From Armillaria gallica (Eukaryota > Basidiomycota > Agaricomycetes > Agaricales > Physalacriaceae): a stretch of DNA of 64,000 nt. Where the stretch lies: assembly GCA_037576215.1 (NCBI GenBank), contig JBANDB010000021.1, positions 744,001-808,000 on the forward strand, read 5' to 3'. Positions within the stretch are counted from its first letter, which is position 1. The number at the start of each line of letters is the position of its first letter. The notes below the pieces were generated by a model that saw only the letters and a program-made list of their open reading frames with translations, searched no databases and was not told the DNA's origin. This document shows positions 47,950-59,639 of the stretch, piece after piece. The position numbers and the translations under genes are program-made.

Positions 47950-50900
47950 AATATACTCCAGAACTATTGACCTGCAATCGCGGGAAATGCCTATCTACGG
48001 CTTTGATAAACCTCTCTTCGGGCTCCTTGGGCGGAATAACCATGACCTCGCCCCTCTCATGGCCGGGTAGGCCGAGGTTTCGCTTTGCAAAGATTTGAGA
48101 GTCTTTGCAAAGGTATAGCTACCTGATATATTGTCAGCGAGCGATCTTAGAGACATCACGAACGAAACGGACCCATCGTATCGAGCAAGGAAACCATCAA
48201 GAGTCGCTCCGGCCCTTCGCCAACCACCACAAGGAGCGAATAGCCCGTGAAATCATCCTTCGTCAAAACTCTGCGTCCCTCTGTATATTCGAGAGCGGTT
48301 AATCAAAATGTTCTTTTCACGCTGTCAATCCCCATCAAAGAGCATCCTGCCTTTATCGTCCGTCACTTATGTTGTTATTTACCATCAGCGGCATCTTCCT
48401 CCAATGTCACGACGGGCTTCGAATTTCGACCCTTCATTCCATTCAGATCAAACAGCCTAAGCCCACCCGCGTAACCGTAGAAAAGGTTCTCCGTCACAAC
48501 CAAATCTGCTCGTTCCCCGCTTATCCCATCGACGGAGTACACGCCCAGCATCTCCACCATCGTACTGTCTCGTTCTGAGGCACCGTTGATGAAAGAAAAG
48601 TACTCCGGCGCAAGGAGAGAAGAGCCTGTCTGCGCGAACAAACTATGAGTTCGATTCTCCAGAGGATGTATAGGTATACTCACAGAGCCAACGACCACTT
48701 ACCACCAGCGCTTTCATGATATACCGCCCTTCAGCCGTGCGCCAGAATCCAACGCGACTCTTGCCTCCTTGTGCATCCCACCCATCCGTCCGACGCAGGC
48801 TCTTGACATACTCCGCCTCGCCCTACTATCCATGCACCGCCTCCTTGGCTCCTCGAATTCTGAAGCATAATACACCGTCACGTTCCACTTCTTCACCACT
48901 CCTTCACCACTCCGCCTGTCCCTTTCACCAGCATCTCACATCTCACACGTGGGCGTTTGTCGATGCCTGCAGCGCCACCGAGGAGGCGATCACTCTTCGT
49001 AATTGCAGAGAGCGAGCCTTCTCGCTCCACTTCAAGGGTGTCCTTTAGTGATAATGCGTGTGCAACGTCCGCATATGCTCCTTCCTCTTTAGAAACAGCA
49101 TCTCGCACCACCGGTAGGATGCCTTTTCAGGTCCCATCCTTCTCTCCGTCTTTCGCGGACACCTAACCTCAAGCACCCCGTCACCCCCTTGAAGGAAGTA
49201 TCATTGAGCCTCTCTACAGGCCTACCGCCTAGCTCCGCACAGAATGCCTGCTATTTCCGATGGAGCGCTGCCGAAGGTCCGATATAGATTTCTTGGTTTC
49301 GGCAGGGATGTATCCAAGCGCCTCGTCGTCTTTCTCGTGTCACCGCTGGTCGTCCATCAACTGATACCGGCTCCTCGGACCGGGTATTATCATAGTGAAC
49401 CCACTCAGTCGGCACTCGGGGAAGAGCCTTTGAACAGGTCAACCCGTACTCATTCGTACTCGTCGTTCGAACTCTAAAAAAGGTTCATTATCAGCGAGGA
49501 TTCAGAAGGAAGAAATAGAGAAGCGAGAACAGGTTCCTTGAAGGAAAGAGTTCCACACTGAAAGAAAAAACCGGACAACACCCACCTTAGCGTTGTCCAC
49601 CTCTGTCAATCTCTTGCCTATGACCTCCTCCCACTAAGCACGGGGTAGTTCGACCTTCTCCGAGCTATCTGCGTCTTTGTCCTTCTCTTTTGATGGAAAC
49701 GAAGATCCGTCATGAGAAGCATCACCTTTAAGAAACTGCAAACGGCGCACTTCATATACACCGCTCGGCTCTTGCAGCCAGAAGCGTACCTCCTGCCCTT
49801 ATCCTCAAAGTTGTATTGGATATTGGTTGAGGATGGACAGGAGCATACTGTTGGAAAAGGCGGTCGATATATGAGCAGTTCGAAATTCAGAGGGCGATAG
49901 TAGCCTGTAGAACAAAATAAAATGTGGTCAGTGGATGTGCCCAATTTGAACAAGACGTATGGACATAGGTATCCGCCGCACGGACATACGTCTGCAAAAT
50001 ACGAACTGGGAGAACACGATTCAGAAAGGATCCCACCAGGAAACCCCAAAGAGTGGAAAAGAACGAAGAAGTAATCAAAAATTTTACTAACCTGGCTTTC
50101 CCGAGAGTTATCTGATCTGTCTTTCTTCCGCACAGCAAAGTGCAGGTAGAGGGGAGTTCCACGTCGTCTTCATCTTGGTGCTTCTTTTTCTCTCCGTCGA
50201 CGACCATCACATCGTCAGAAAATGGATGAATGGTCTCCGCTGCACTCCGGCCTCAACAAAAACACTGGCACTCGCATGCAACATGTCCATGACGACCTCC
50301 TGCAGCCTGCGATCCCAGTGTGCGTAAAATCGGGCATACTGCTCTTTTCCATCCTCAAGGTACGTCAGTTCCTGCATCCGCGCCTAAGCCTCGACGCCTG
50401 CCGGTTGCGAAGAGGGTGAAAACGTAATATTTGGACTCGTCGATAACATAAAATGATGTGCACTGGGTTGTCGTAGCGGCGGCTTGTGGTTGCGATGTCG
50501 ATATGCTTGTTGGGCTGTTCGTCAGCAACCGAGAGCGAATGGGAGTGTCGGTGAGAAAGCAGTCACTTCAGCTTCGGAAGTGGTGCATCCTCGGAGCTGT
50601 TCGTGGGTGTGAACTCCAAGGTTCCGCTTCCTGTTTTCCTGGTATGGAGTGGTCTGAGCCTTCGGCTATGCACGTGAATGCCGGTCCGAACCATGAGCGT
50701 ACGCTGTTGGGTTGGGGATGAAGTTATTGGGCCTTGACAAACGAGATCCCATCTCCACGAGTGACGCGCGACAAGATTAGAAGCAGAGGCGTAATAGATG
50801 GAAGCGTCAGCGCAGATGGAGGGAAATTGAGCGGTACCCCACACTCCCGCTCGAAGGCTTGCTCCAGCAGAAGTGAGAGATGGAGGTAGATTGCAGAGGG

Positions 50901-51840
50901 GTTATATTCTTCCGTATTTTCTTGTCTGACTCTGGAATCGAGATAAGCACGATGAAGGTAACGCTGACACAGGATCCTATACTAGTGAGTTGAGATAAGT
51001 GGAGTATTATCATGCTGTCAACGAACCTTCATCGCCTTTAATTGCATTCACGACTTCACCCATTTCAGCAGTTGTGGAGGAACTGCCCGTTCAAGCACGA
51101 TTCGCAGGATCTACGAGGGTCAAAGTAAGGAACAGTAGGACGAGAAAATCAACAGCGACGGACCTCGTTTACGGAATAATGTCTGCCCATCCCAGCTTCC
51201 TTCGCTGAATTGGACTTTTAATTCATCCTGAGTACGAGTCCTGGTGGTGGCGCGAACAATATAGAATCTATAATTTTCAACCGGTTCCAGCTGTCAGCGC
51301 GCGATGCGCGAAGGTAAAGCAGGAGTTCAACTTCGTGAGACTTGAGCTTGATGCATGGCGTTTGCATTGGTTGTCCTCAACAGGCAAATCCTTTACGGCC
51401 AAGACGACATCCTGAACGACCCCAGGATTGGAAGGCATGTGCAACAACTTTGTCATCGTCGTCAACGCTGGTGACACCACTCGTCCCGCCTCATTCTATG
51501 CCTCGTCAACGATTCAGGCCCTATGCCAAGGTACTCTAGGACCTGGCCGCGACATGCCATCCCTTCTGTCCATAGGTCACCCATACCGTCGTGTGTGTCA
51601 ATATTACGATCATCCTTGCACTTGAGTTTGAGTCCTTGTCGATAGTCAGTGAAGGTTGGCGCAGCAGTTGGAGGTAAGGGTTTCTGACGGGTTTTCATCC
51701 GAGCGTGGATCCACCGTCGTTGTTGTTGTCGTCGGCCATCGTGGTTGAATTGATTTGAGCAACGGCAACCAGGAAATGGATGTGACATCACATACACGTG
51801 CTTCGTTTTCAAAATATTTATTTGAAATAAATAAAGAACT
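47950..51840 (-). pseudogene. Fab1-like kinase pseudogene 2 (near full length)
   Basis: Right-arm copy of the gene at 15173-19552, retaining parts of every exon and of the promoter. Recognisable blocks, from 5' to 3' on the minus strand: RQKPLPPT and GDLWTEGMACRGQVLEYLGIG (51460-51730), exon 3 serine-rich and RKTGSGTLEFTPTNSSEDAP (50560-50840), the cysteine region (49880-50200), SKALPRVPTEWVHYD (49430), VKKWNVTVYYASEFEE (48890), and the kinase core APEYFSFINGASERDSTMV to GLRLFDLNGMKGR (48400-48600). Lesions: many frameshifts, stops, and loss of the catalytic Lys of DLKG (DLNG). The intron arrangement is retained, so the copy was made at DNA level. Confidence 0.85.
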
Positions 51841-52144
51841 TTATCATCCTTCGCCGAATCGAGGTCGCGATTCTCTGGGTGGATCTTCTACCATTATATA
51901 GTTATATTGGCAGGCATTTGGTTCGTCCAGGCTCCCGCATTCAAGTATTTTTGCCAACATCGAGAAGTTCAGTCATCGCTCTCTGAGACCTTGATGAAAT
52001 GATTTACACTGACAGATATGGTGACTTTGTAGATAAAACACAGCTTGTAGAGTGTGTATACTGCGCAGTGACATGTTGAAAATATAGCTCATAGCAGTTC
52101 TGAGTCTTCGCAAGGTAAAGTATTTGGAAATCCCACCACCGCTT

Positions 52145-53822
52145 CTAAACGCTAATCCTCTCGATATAAGGGCTGCATGGAAAAAAGGTGTAAAACGGCG
52201 GTTCAAAATCCCGTAGGCGAAGCCGGAAATTCCATTGAGAATCTGTATCAATCCTCAGCTTGAACATCTGAGGAGTTGGGTCTGTGTACTGGAATTTCGT
52301 TGCGCAAATCACAATGTCAGAACAAACATCCTCCTTGAGATTATAATCGTTTGAACTGGGTGAACGAATTAATGTGGTATCGTTTAATATTGGGGTCCCG
52401 ATTTTCAGATGTTCCAGATATTGCCAATGTTGAATATTCTCCATTAATTTTGTCTGTAAGTATGCCGTTTGTCAAATCTATGAAGGGGACGCAGTTGAAA
52501 GGAAGACTTACAATGACGTTTTCATCGCCTTTTACTTGAGCCCTTTCCTGGTCGACACTGATGCCAATGTATACAAGGTTGGTACACAATAACAGAGCTT
52601 TGAGCATGGGAACGTCAAAGCACCAGGATCCTGCATACTCCAATTGAACCACGACACTTGTTAAACTCAACGCATGTGCTGGGATGATGTGATGACAAAA
52701 GAACCGTGTATGGATTGCGTCCAGTACGCCTTGGGCATTTGCGGGTACCGGACACAGATGTAACTCCTTCAATCCGTGATAACCTCCGAGATAATTCAGG
52801 AACGAATCGGTGAGTGAATCGTGTGATGTCACATAACGAAGATGCACTCGTGCATCAACCAAGGCGTTCCAGAACTCATCAGGAACACCGAAACCAGCCG
52901 GCACGAAGAATTCTGACAAGTTCCGAAAATGTGGGATAAGAGCCGGAATGGTTGACGGTTCCAGGCTGAGGTCATCGCCTGCAAGGATTACCTCTTGTAC
53001 AGAGCTATATGTTCCTTCGGGGAACGCACTGAAAAGAGAGAGTACAGGAAAGGGCAGTAGAGGAGTAGAGTCATGGGGACTAATCTTGAATTCGAACGAG
53101 ATCAGACTCGGACTGTTGGCGATGATGGCAGGAGCGTAATCTAGGGAACTCCATCCCTGAATTAACAGGTCGGTCAAATCGTGGAAGGGTGCGCAAGGGA
53201 TGTCGTTCTTGATTCCAACTGCTGATATCGAAACGAAATCGAGATGAGGACAATCGCTTAGCGAAGTCAGGATGATTTCATGCATTATGTCTGTCCACAT
53301 CCACGCTCTATCGGGGTTCCTCCAACTGCATCACTGAATGGATATCCAGGAACTCGAGAAGAATTTCTATACTCACTGGAACGCTCGTAAACCTCGCATC
53401 TGCTGAACAGCAATCAATATAAGCATCCCTACTATGTCGAAAAATGTTTTCTTGTTCTTCCATACGGACAACACATCCCGAAGACGGAATTTCTTCTTGT
53501 GGCTGCCGCTGGACGTAAGGAAATACAGAGATCGGACGAACCTGGCCAATCGTCGACCCTGGGAAAGCTCCATGAGGAAACGGATTGCGTCAGAATTATA
53601 ATTGTGCTTTTCAATCTTCGTGAAATCGATATAGAGATGCTCGAAAACAAGAGGTGTGGCGACATCGCAGAGAGTTTTGCATGTTAGCCGGATCGCTCGA
53701 CGGCTGCTGGTACGAGGATCAGTCTACAAAGAAGAATAAGACTCAGTAAAAAGCTCAGGACCCTGGCTCACGGTAATAACGATCTCCTCCAGCAGCTCTG
53801 TGGGTAATTCTAGAAGGGACAT
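52145..53822 (-). CDS. F-box/LRR protein J
   Basis: Intact gene on the minus strand. Exon 1 from 53822 reads MSLLELPTELLEEIVIT. Exon 2 has AIRLTCKTLCDVATPLVFEHL and FLMELSQGRRLARFVRSLYF. The LRR exon has DLTDLLIQGWSSLDYAPAII and MLKALLLCTNLVYIGISV. The last exon starts TKLMENIQHWQYLEHLKIG and ends at 52145. It is the closest relative of D: both share SLYF-T-S wording in exon 2, the QHW-YLE start of the last exon and about 230-340 bp of upstream sequence. Expected SCF substrate receptor. Confidence 0.8.
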
Positions 53823-54075
53823 GGTGGTAGGACGTCAACCATTGAAACAACTAGATCAAGCGCCGTGTATTGAGTAGTACACGTGGTGTCATATAGGCGC
53901 GCTCTGATAGATACGAAAGACGGAACTAATTACTTACCTACTATTACTAGCGGCATCAAAGAAACAGGTTTAGACAATTGGGGGACGTGGCATGATCATA
54001 TTGTGATTAAGATCCTCGATGCATCACACAATATGGCGCTCAGACAGAAATCGCTTTCTATAGCCTTCAATGTAT
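53823..54075 (-). repeat. Upstream block of F-box J, shared with F-box D
   Basis: Reverse complement of this block aligns with 11510-11843. It includes a CACGTG core at 53880-53885, at the same place relative to the start as in D. Confidence 0.7.
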
Positions 54076-54079
54076 CAAT

Positions 54080-54840
54080 CTGCAATAATAAATCAAGGTG
54101 AGAATCAAGTGTCAGCTTACCACAACTGCATTTCAAAGCTAGAACGGAACCTCGTCAGAATGTGAGTAAGGGAAGGAAACGATCAGCTTACCTTTGTTCG
54201 AAGCCAAAGGTGAACCTAGCTAACTCCAAGCTTTGAGTGATATTAGAACAATAAGTTGGCGAGATATGGAGCAAAGCTCACCATTTCCGGAAACACTCAG
54301 TACCCTGCTAATCTCAAAGACCAATCACGGTGATGAAGAGCTGAGAACCAAGGCAACAAGAGTAAGATATTGAGAAGTGAAAGCTATACGGGGACACTTA
54401 CCTTCGTGAATCGTTTAGGGAGACCTTCGTTGTCATCCTAGGAGCATTTTACCTGGCGATGAGGGATCTGGCAGCAGTCAACAAAATGTTAGAAAGCAGA
54501 TAAAACACCTAGAAATTATTTAAAAAAAGGCTCACAAGTGGACGTGGTCGTGGTCAAAGTGAGAATGCAATCAACAGAAACGAGACCAAGACCACCAACC
54601 TCGACTAGAGTCGACCACAAGGTGTACAGCGGCAGAACACGCATCAATAATGTGCCCAGCATCAGGAGAAAGAGCCGGTAAGGTTTGTGGAAAAGAGAGG
54701 AAGAAGGGTAGGAGAGTTGAGGAGGGATGAAATGAGGATGAGTGGCCCAGGTGATGAGAAGAAAGAATAACTTTACCTCGTATGTAAACAGTTTACGAAG
54801 GCATGGAATCCAGAGCAAGCCCAAGTAATTCATAGTCATT
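54080..54840 (-). other. Possible spliced non-coding leader upstream of F-box J
   Basis: The minus strand shows five consecutive canonical intron-like segments: 54535-54468, 54401-54341, 54280-54231, 54191-54139 and 54120-54080. Donors are GTGAGC, GTAAGT, GTGAGC, GTAAGC and GTAAGC, each closing on AG. They separate exon-like pieces of 66, 60, 39 and 18 nt. The 66-nt piece has stops in all three frames, so a coding role is unlikely. The series points toward the start of J, on the same strand. It could be a spliced 5' leader or a separate non-coding RNA. Confidence 0.35.
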
Positions 54841-56089
54841 TATGATCGGATATTAAAATCTGCGGCCTTGTAAAATTGGAAGTTTCAAAAAAAAAAAAAG
54901 GTTGCGAGTTTTCGACGGCGCATCCGATAATGCGTGTGGGCCCAAACGGTTGACAATCTAAGATCATAAGTCCTTGTCCCTGCTCTCCCCTTGATGCTGG
55001 CATGAAAGCGTTGACTCGTGAACATTATAGGCATAGGATATAGGAAGAGGATGTACATACTACTTACACAGGATTCCACCTTTCATGTTGATTTCTCCAC
55101 AGGCTCGGAGTCGATATCCGTGTATCCGACGACTCTGACATGCAGCAGCACCTTCTGCACCACCTGAATTCGGGAAGTTTAGAACATGGAAAACGAGCAC
55201 TTACGTTCGATATGCATCTGCCACAATGTCCAACGGGTTACGCTATCCGCGCCATATCTGGGGTCTTTCAAAGCGACCATATCTCAAAAGGGGAACATGC
55301 GCATGGTAATTCTAGTCGTTATGCATCAAGCTGAAGGTACATAGAGGAATGAACACGTACCAAATTGGATAAGTTCTGCATTTCAGACTAAATTAGTCCC
55401 TCCCTAAGCACTCGGACATCGGTATGATATACGAGAGTGTGTGTCTCGCCCTGATAATAAATTTGAAACGATAATCCGAGGTCCCAGAACGTGGGCGAAA
55501 CGAAAACTTCGAATCGATGTTGGGGCTCCTATTCAAGTTCAGGCATGACACGCGCCGTCATGATCTGGGGAGGAGGGGACTCGGTCCGAACGCTTTTATT
55601 GAGAGGCACGTCGTGCAGGGTACAATTCATCGATGAAAGTCTAGATGTTGAGCGCAAATAGAGGTTGTCAAGCATGCGAGGGAGTGGGGAAAAAGCATGA
55701 TGACGTAGCATCATCTTAATAAAAGTTGTAGAGATAGAAATCATGGATGTCAGCGGAGGTGAGCAAGTAGGTAAATGAGTTAAACTGAATTAGAGTCGAG
55801 CTGAACGATTCATGCAAGTGGTAAGAATGAAAACGGAGCCAATTCCTCTTTGGGCAGAATGCGGGTCCGAGAAGTGATGGCAACTTCCTCTTTTGCTCAT
55901 ACCACTGATCACTTTCTCTTCACTAGCGATTTCCGGTATGGCTGTATTGGTGGCGTGAGTGAAGCAACTATCAGATCAAATGCCTTGACCTTACTATTCT
56001 GCTTATCACTACGGGCCGGCTCTGGCGACCTCTGCCAGTTGGCGTACGGGAGATCTATTTGGAAATAACTTGACAACATGGGCGGCTAC
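54841..56089. other. Intergenic with a tRNA-like relic
   Basis: No gene recognised. Around 54900-54990, after an A13 run, GGCGCATCCGATAATGCG resembles a tRNA D-arm/A-box and AAGTCCTTGTCCC a decayed T-arm/B-box, but the acceptor stem does not pair. Frames at 55529-55744 lack motifs. Confidence 0.3.
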
Positions 56090-56320
56090 GATTATTCCTG
56101 GCGGGTTTCAACTCCAAGGTTGCTCTCCATGGTTTCCTGATACTAAGTGGTCCAATACTTCTTTTGTGGATGCCGGAGCTGATACTTCCGAACCATGCGT
56201 ATGCTGTTCGGAACGAAGGCATTGCGATTTGACGAACCTGATGCGATCTCCACGGGTGATGAGATCATACGAGGAAGGGTAATAGGCGAAAGCATTGTCA
56301 AGGTCGAACGCCAACCGTCA
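56090..56320 (-). pseudogene. Small fragment of the Fab1-like gene (exon 3)
   Basis: Minus-strand match to the exon-3 stretch around 16030-16200 (AFAYYPSSYDLITRGDRI read in a shifted frame, equivalent to SPITPPRMTSSPVAMESGS). It is about 230 bp long, with no other exon attached. Confidence 0.65.
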
Positions 56321-57621
56321 CCCCGAAGTTCGAGACCGGCAACTTATCGGCTTTTAAAGTTTGCCAGCCACAATTGTACTTATCGCCATTCAGTAGCTTG
56401 TTCTAATTGAGGAACGGCCATCGTGCCGCCAGCAGGTACCTAGCTTATCGTCGACGTGTACTGCTACTGTCACCGTCGTTGCAGTGCTATATGCGCTGGC
56501 TATCTCCTGAAGGTACGATGATGATCGCTGATAGCTATACATATCAATATTCTCTAACATTCTTACCGTTTTGTCCTGACTAGGTCCGTATCATCACAGA
56601 ATACATATATCGACTGTGTTCGCAAGTCATGTCAGACCTCCCTTGGAACTTCCTTATAATGAATCATGAGCCTGGGGGACTGCACAGTTTTCGAAGTACG
56701 AAGGTAAGTACTTGATAAATATTGTGTCACGATGTTGGTACTTAGAGGCTCAAAGCGATAATATTGCCAAGGCAGATTTATTATCTGATTCGCATCGAGA
56801 GCTTTGAATGTAACGATTGTTTAATCTGCATTTAATACTTGTTGTCGGAATGCCATAGGCGCGCTTGAAAATTCTATGGCAGTGTCCATACTTATTCTGA
56901 CCTAACGGACTGAGATGAATCCCAACTATCGGGTGCGGGTCAAAGCGGTCGCAGGGCAACACGCGGGTGTTGCACCTTCAATCAGATACAACCGACCGTT
57001 CTTGGATCGCTCTGTCACTCTTTCCACCATCGTCATGCCCGTGGATACTTTGCTAGAACTGACAATCATTGGGCTCGGGCTGATGTCGACTCTCTCGAAT
57101 AGCTTTTGATCTTGCCGTGAATTAACAAACTTCCGGGAAGTAACACCCGTGCTGAGCCCTCGGTCTACCGGTATGTGTAGGAATGTTTCGTGAACACCGG
57201 GCTATTAGTGAATGGTCGTTCTCTGTCTTGCGGGCCGAAATAAACTTGGTTTGAGCCTTTGGCCCTCGCTTAGCCTTCAGCTTAACCTGTGGTCGAAGCT
57301 GTTATTAGAGTTAACAATGTAAGCTCTGGTACCAAGCGACATGGTGTAATGCTCAGTGTGCTCCCTACTACTGATTACCATGATGGCACCATCTACTCTT
57401 GTCGACTAGATACCACATAGACGAGAGATTTCGTCTCGACTCGGACTCCCACATACTGGTGGTTAAGCGACCGTCTACTTCCAAGCAAATTCTGAACAGA
57501 ATAGCATGCCGCAAGATATCTCAACTGGGCTACGCATCTCACCTACCAACCGCAAGGTATATATTCGTGGACAACTACATCGTGAAATCTCACTTTAAAC
57601 TCAGCTTATCTCAGCATCAAC
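56321..57621. other. Intergenic, upstream of the secreted nuclease gene
   Basis: No recognisable gene; the frame at 56915-57109 has no motif. A TATA-like TATATA lies at about 57558-57563, roughly 60 bp before the start codon of the following gene. Confidence 0.4.
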
Positions 57622-58483
57622 ATGTTCAACAGACTACCTTTCATCCTAAATATCTATCTACTAGTGGCCTATGCGCTTCCTACGGACCCACCCGCAAATT
57701 TGAACGGATCGTGGCCTGAAGGCATAAAACAGGCCAGACAGGCCATACCCGTCCTTAAGATCGACTACAGCAAATATCCCCAATCTGCCGAGAATATCTG
57801 TGAGAATTCCCCCTTTATCGGGTGCCTTGTAATCTCTAAATTAGTGTTTGTTCACGCTTCGGTAGGTTATTCCTGGCACTGTATGTTATATTATGATATA
57901 TCAAGACAATGAAGTGATGCTAATTCTCTGTCTGCAGGTAACAATGGACCTCGTCGAGTAGCACCCGACCGAGGTGCTGCAACTGCGCATCGTGCGTCAA
58001 ACAGCTGTGGCCGCCGCCATCCAAATCGGTGCAGTACGAAATTTACGACTCCTCATGACCCTAACTACGAATGTGATGAGTGGCCCTGGGCCAATTCTAA
58101 TGCTGGTGGTAGGAATGTCGCTACGAGGTGTATACCTGATAAAGACAATAGCGGTGTGTTCTAACTCTGCAATATGCATCATAGGTGCTGTCGTTTCATC
58201 TAAAACCTTTCATCAGGATCCGGTTCAGTTTGGGGCAATTTTATCAATGTACGTTCTACTTCTGCTGGCATTGACTTAGTTTACGGTAGCATTATTACTG
58301 ATGAGCAACAGAACAAGGGGCCACAGAAACCGGGCCGCCGTTTGAATGATGGTACTGATGTACGTTCTGGTCCCTCTCCTGAGCTCTCTTTACTGAGTCA
58401 TTGCATAGTTCGCCGAAATTCAGGTCATAAATATTCCAAACAATGCGCATTTTTGTCTGGCGGAGCTCCCTGGACGTGAGTGA
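57622..58483 (+). CDS. Secreted NucA/NucB-type DNA nuclease (predicted)
   Basis: Four exons (57622-57880, 57938-58153, 58217-58359, 58409-58483), all GT-AG and summing to 230 codons plus stop. The first ~20 residues form a hydrophobic signal peptide (NRLPFILNIYLLVAYA). The core motif CDEWPWANSNAGG, followed by RCIPDKDN and VWGNFIN, matches the DNase_NucA_NucB domain (CDE-[YW]-P-F/W-A...GG...N...QG...F). The upstream IDYSKYPQSAENIC and the cysteine-rich RRHPNRCS stretch occur in fungal members of the group. Expected role: extracellular, metal-dependent DNA cleavage for nutrition or competition. The gene seems unbroken. Single-exon frames here stop early, which would hide the domain from simple ORF calling. 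Confidence 0.65.
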
Positions 58484-58872
58484 TGTCCTTGATAGGTCTG
58501 TGTGTTGTTGATTGCTCACTGCCGTGGTCGCAACAGATACATTGAATCGAAATGATTGCACTACGGTTGATTCCAACCAACCTTACTTGCAGAAAATTGG
58601 TTGATCGAGCCGCATTCCTCAAGTTTTCTAATTTAAGATTCAGGATAGGACAAGCCATTACCGTCGTATAATCTCTTGAATCTTCTCTATTGTCACTACA
58701 CAAAACCTGTGTTATAGAACTTATTATTGGCTATTTTTAAGTATTATTTGCTTCGTCCTCAGAGGCAGTCTAACCTAAGTCCCTTTGCAAGATCCTTTTC
58801 GAATGCATTTTGAGATCGCTTTCGTTTTGTCCATGCCAATGTCGCACACTCATCAGCAAGTTCCAATGTTCC
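58484..58872. other. Intergenic ending in a split open frame
   Basis: No known gene. The last ~110 bp carry, on the minus strand, an open frame (stop at 58759-58761) that is continuous with the frame on the other side of the solo LTR. Confidence 0.4.
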
Positions 58873-59079
58873 TGTTGTAAATATAACAGTGGGAGGCTTG
58901 CAGTAGGTAATTATACTGAATTGTTAGCTACTAGAGCTCGGAACGAGCTCCTTAAATACTACAGAATGTATCTAGAATATTCTACTAAAGTACCTAAAAA
59001 TATCCAAGTATCGTGACAAATGAGTAAGCCGAATGTTCGGGAATCTTCCGGCATAAGCTTGAAGTTGCAAATCCCAACA
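58873..59079. mobile_element. Solo LTR, copy 2 (207 bp)
   Basis: Same element as 28194-28400: TGTTG...CAACA ends, 207 bp, four substitutions. Its own perfect target duplication GTTCC lies at 58868-58872 and 59080-59084. Different target sites at the two copies prove independent insertions. Confidence 0.9.
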
Positions 59080-59639
59080 GTTCCCGGTTTGATATCAAAG
59101 TTGATGTTCGGCGCGCATTCATTGTCGCGCAGGTTCAACGTCGTTACTGAACTAAGAGTTTGCCATCGACACCTGCCAACCATCATCGCGACTTGACTTG
59201 GCTTCGTCTGCTTTGTATCAATTTGTATTATCATTTGGAAGACGTTTAGTCACTAGCCTTCATCATGAATTCGATCCCAAGTTCTGCTCTAAATTCAGCA
59301 AGCCACGGCTCACCGTAGGCGTACACTTGGTCCAGGTCCGTGGATCGTGAGCCACTATCATATGATGGGTCTGGAAAATTAATTCCTGGTTCTTGTTCAC
59401 GCACAGTGGGGTTTTCTTTCCTTCTTTTACACAATCAGAGTCACCCTCCAATTTCATATCATGGTCAAGTAATGGTAGACTACAGACTTGGATGCGTTGA
59501 AGCCGCGCCGATAGCACGGTGGTTCCACTCTCAAGCTCCATCCTATCATCACTGTTGCTCATTCATTTGTGTTTGGAGTCGAATAGAATCACTTCTAGTG
59601 ACATCCAAATAGCCCGCTCCCTGGTTTCTTAGTACCGAG
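59080..59639. other. Possible broken gene of unknown family
   Basis: Minus-strand frames at 59234-59085 and further right (59562-59263) look partly spliced but match no family I know. The left one is interrupted by the solo LTR. Confidence 0.3.

Noticed and set aside
56915..57109. 64-aa hydrophobic open frame upstream of the nuclease
   Set aside because: No signal-peptide start, no motif; likely chance.
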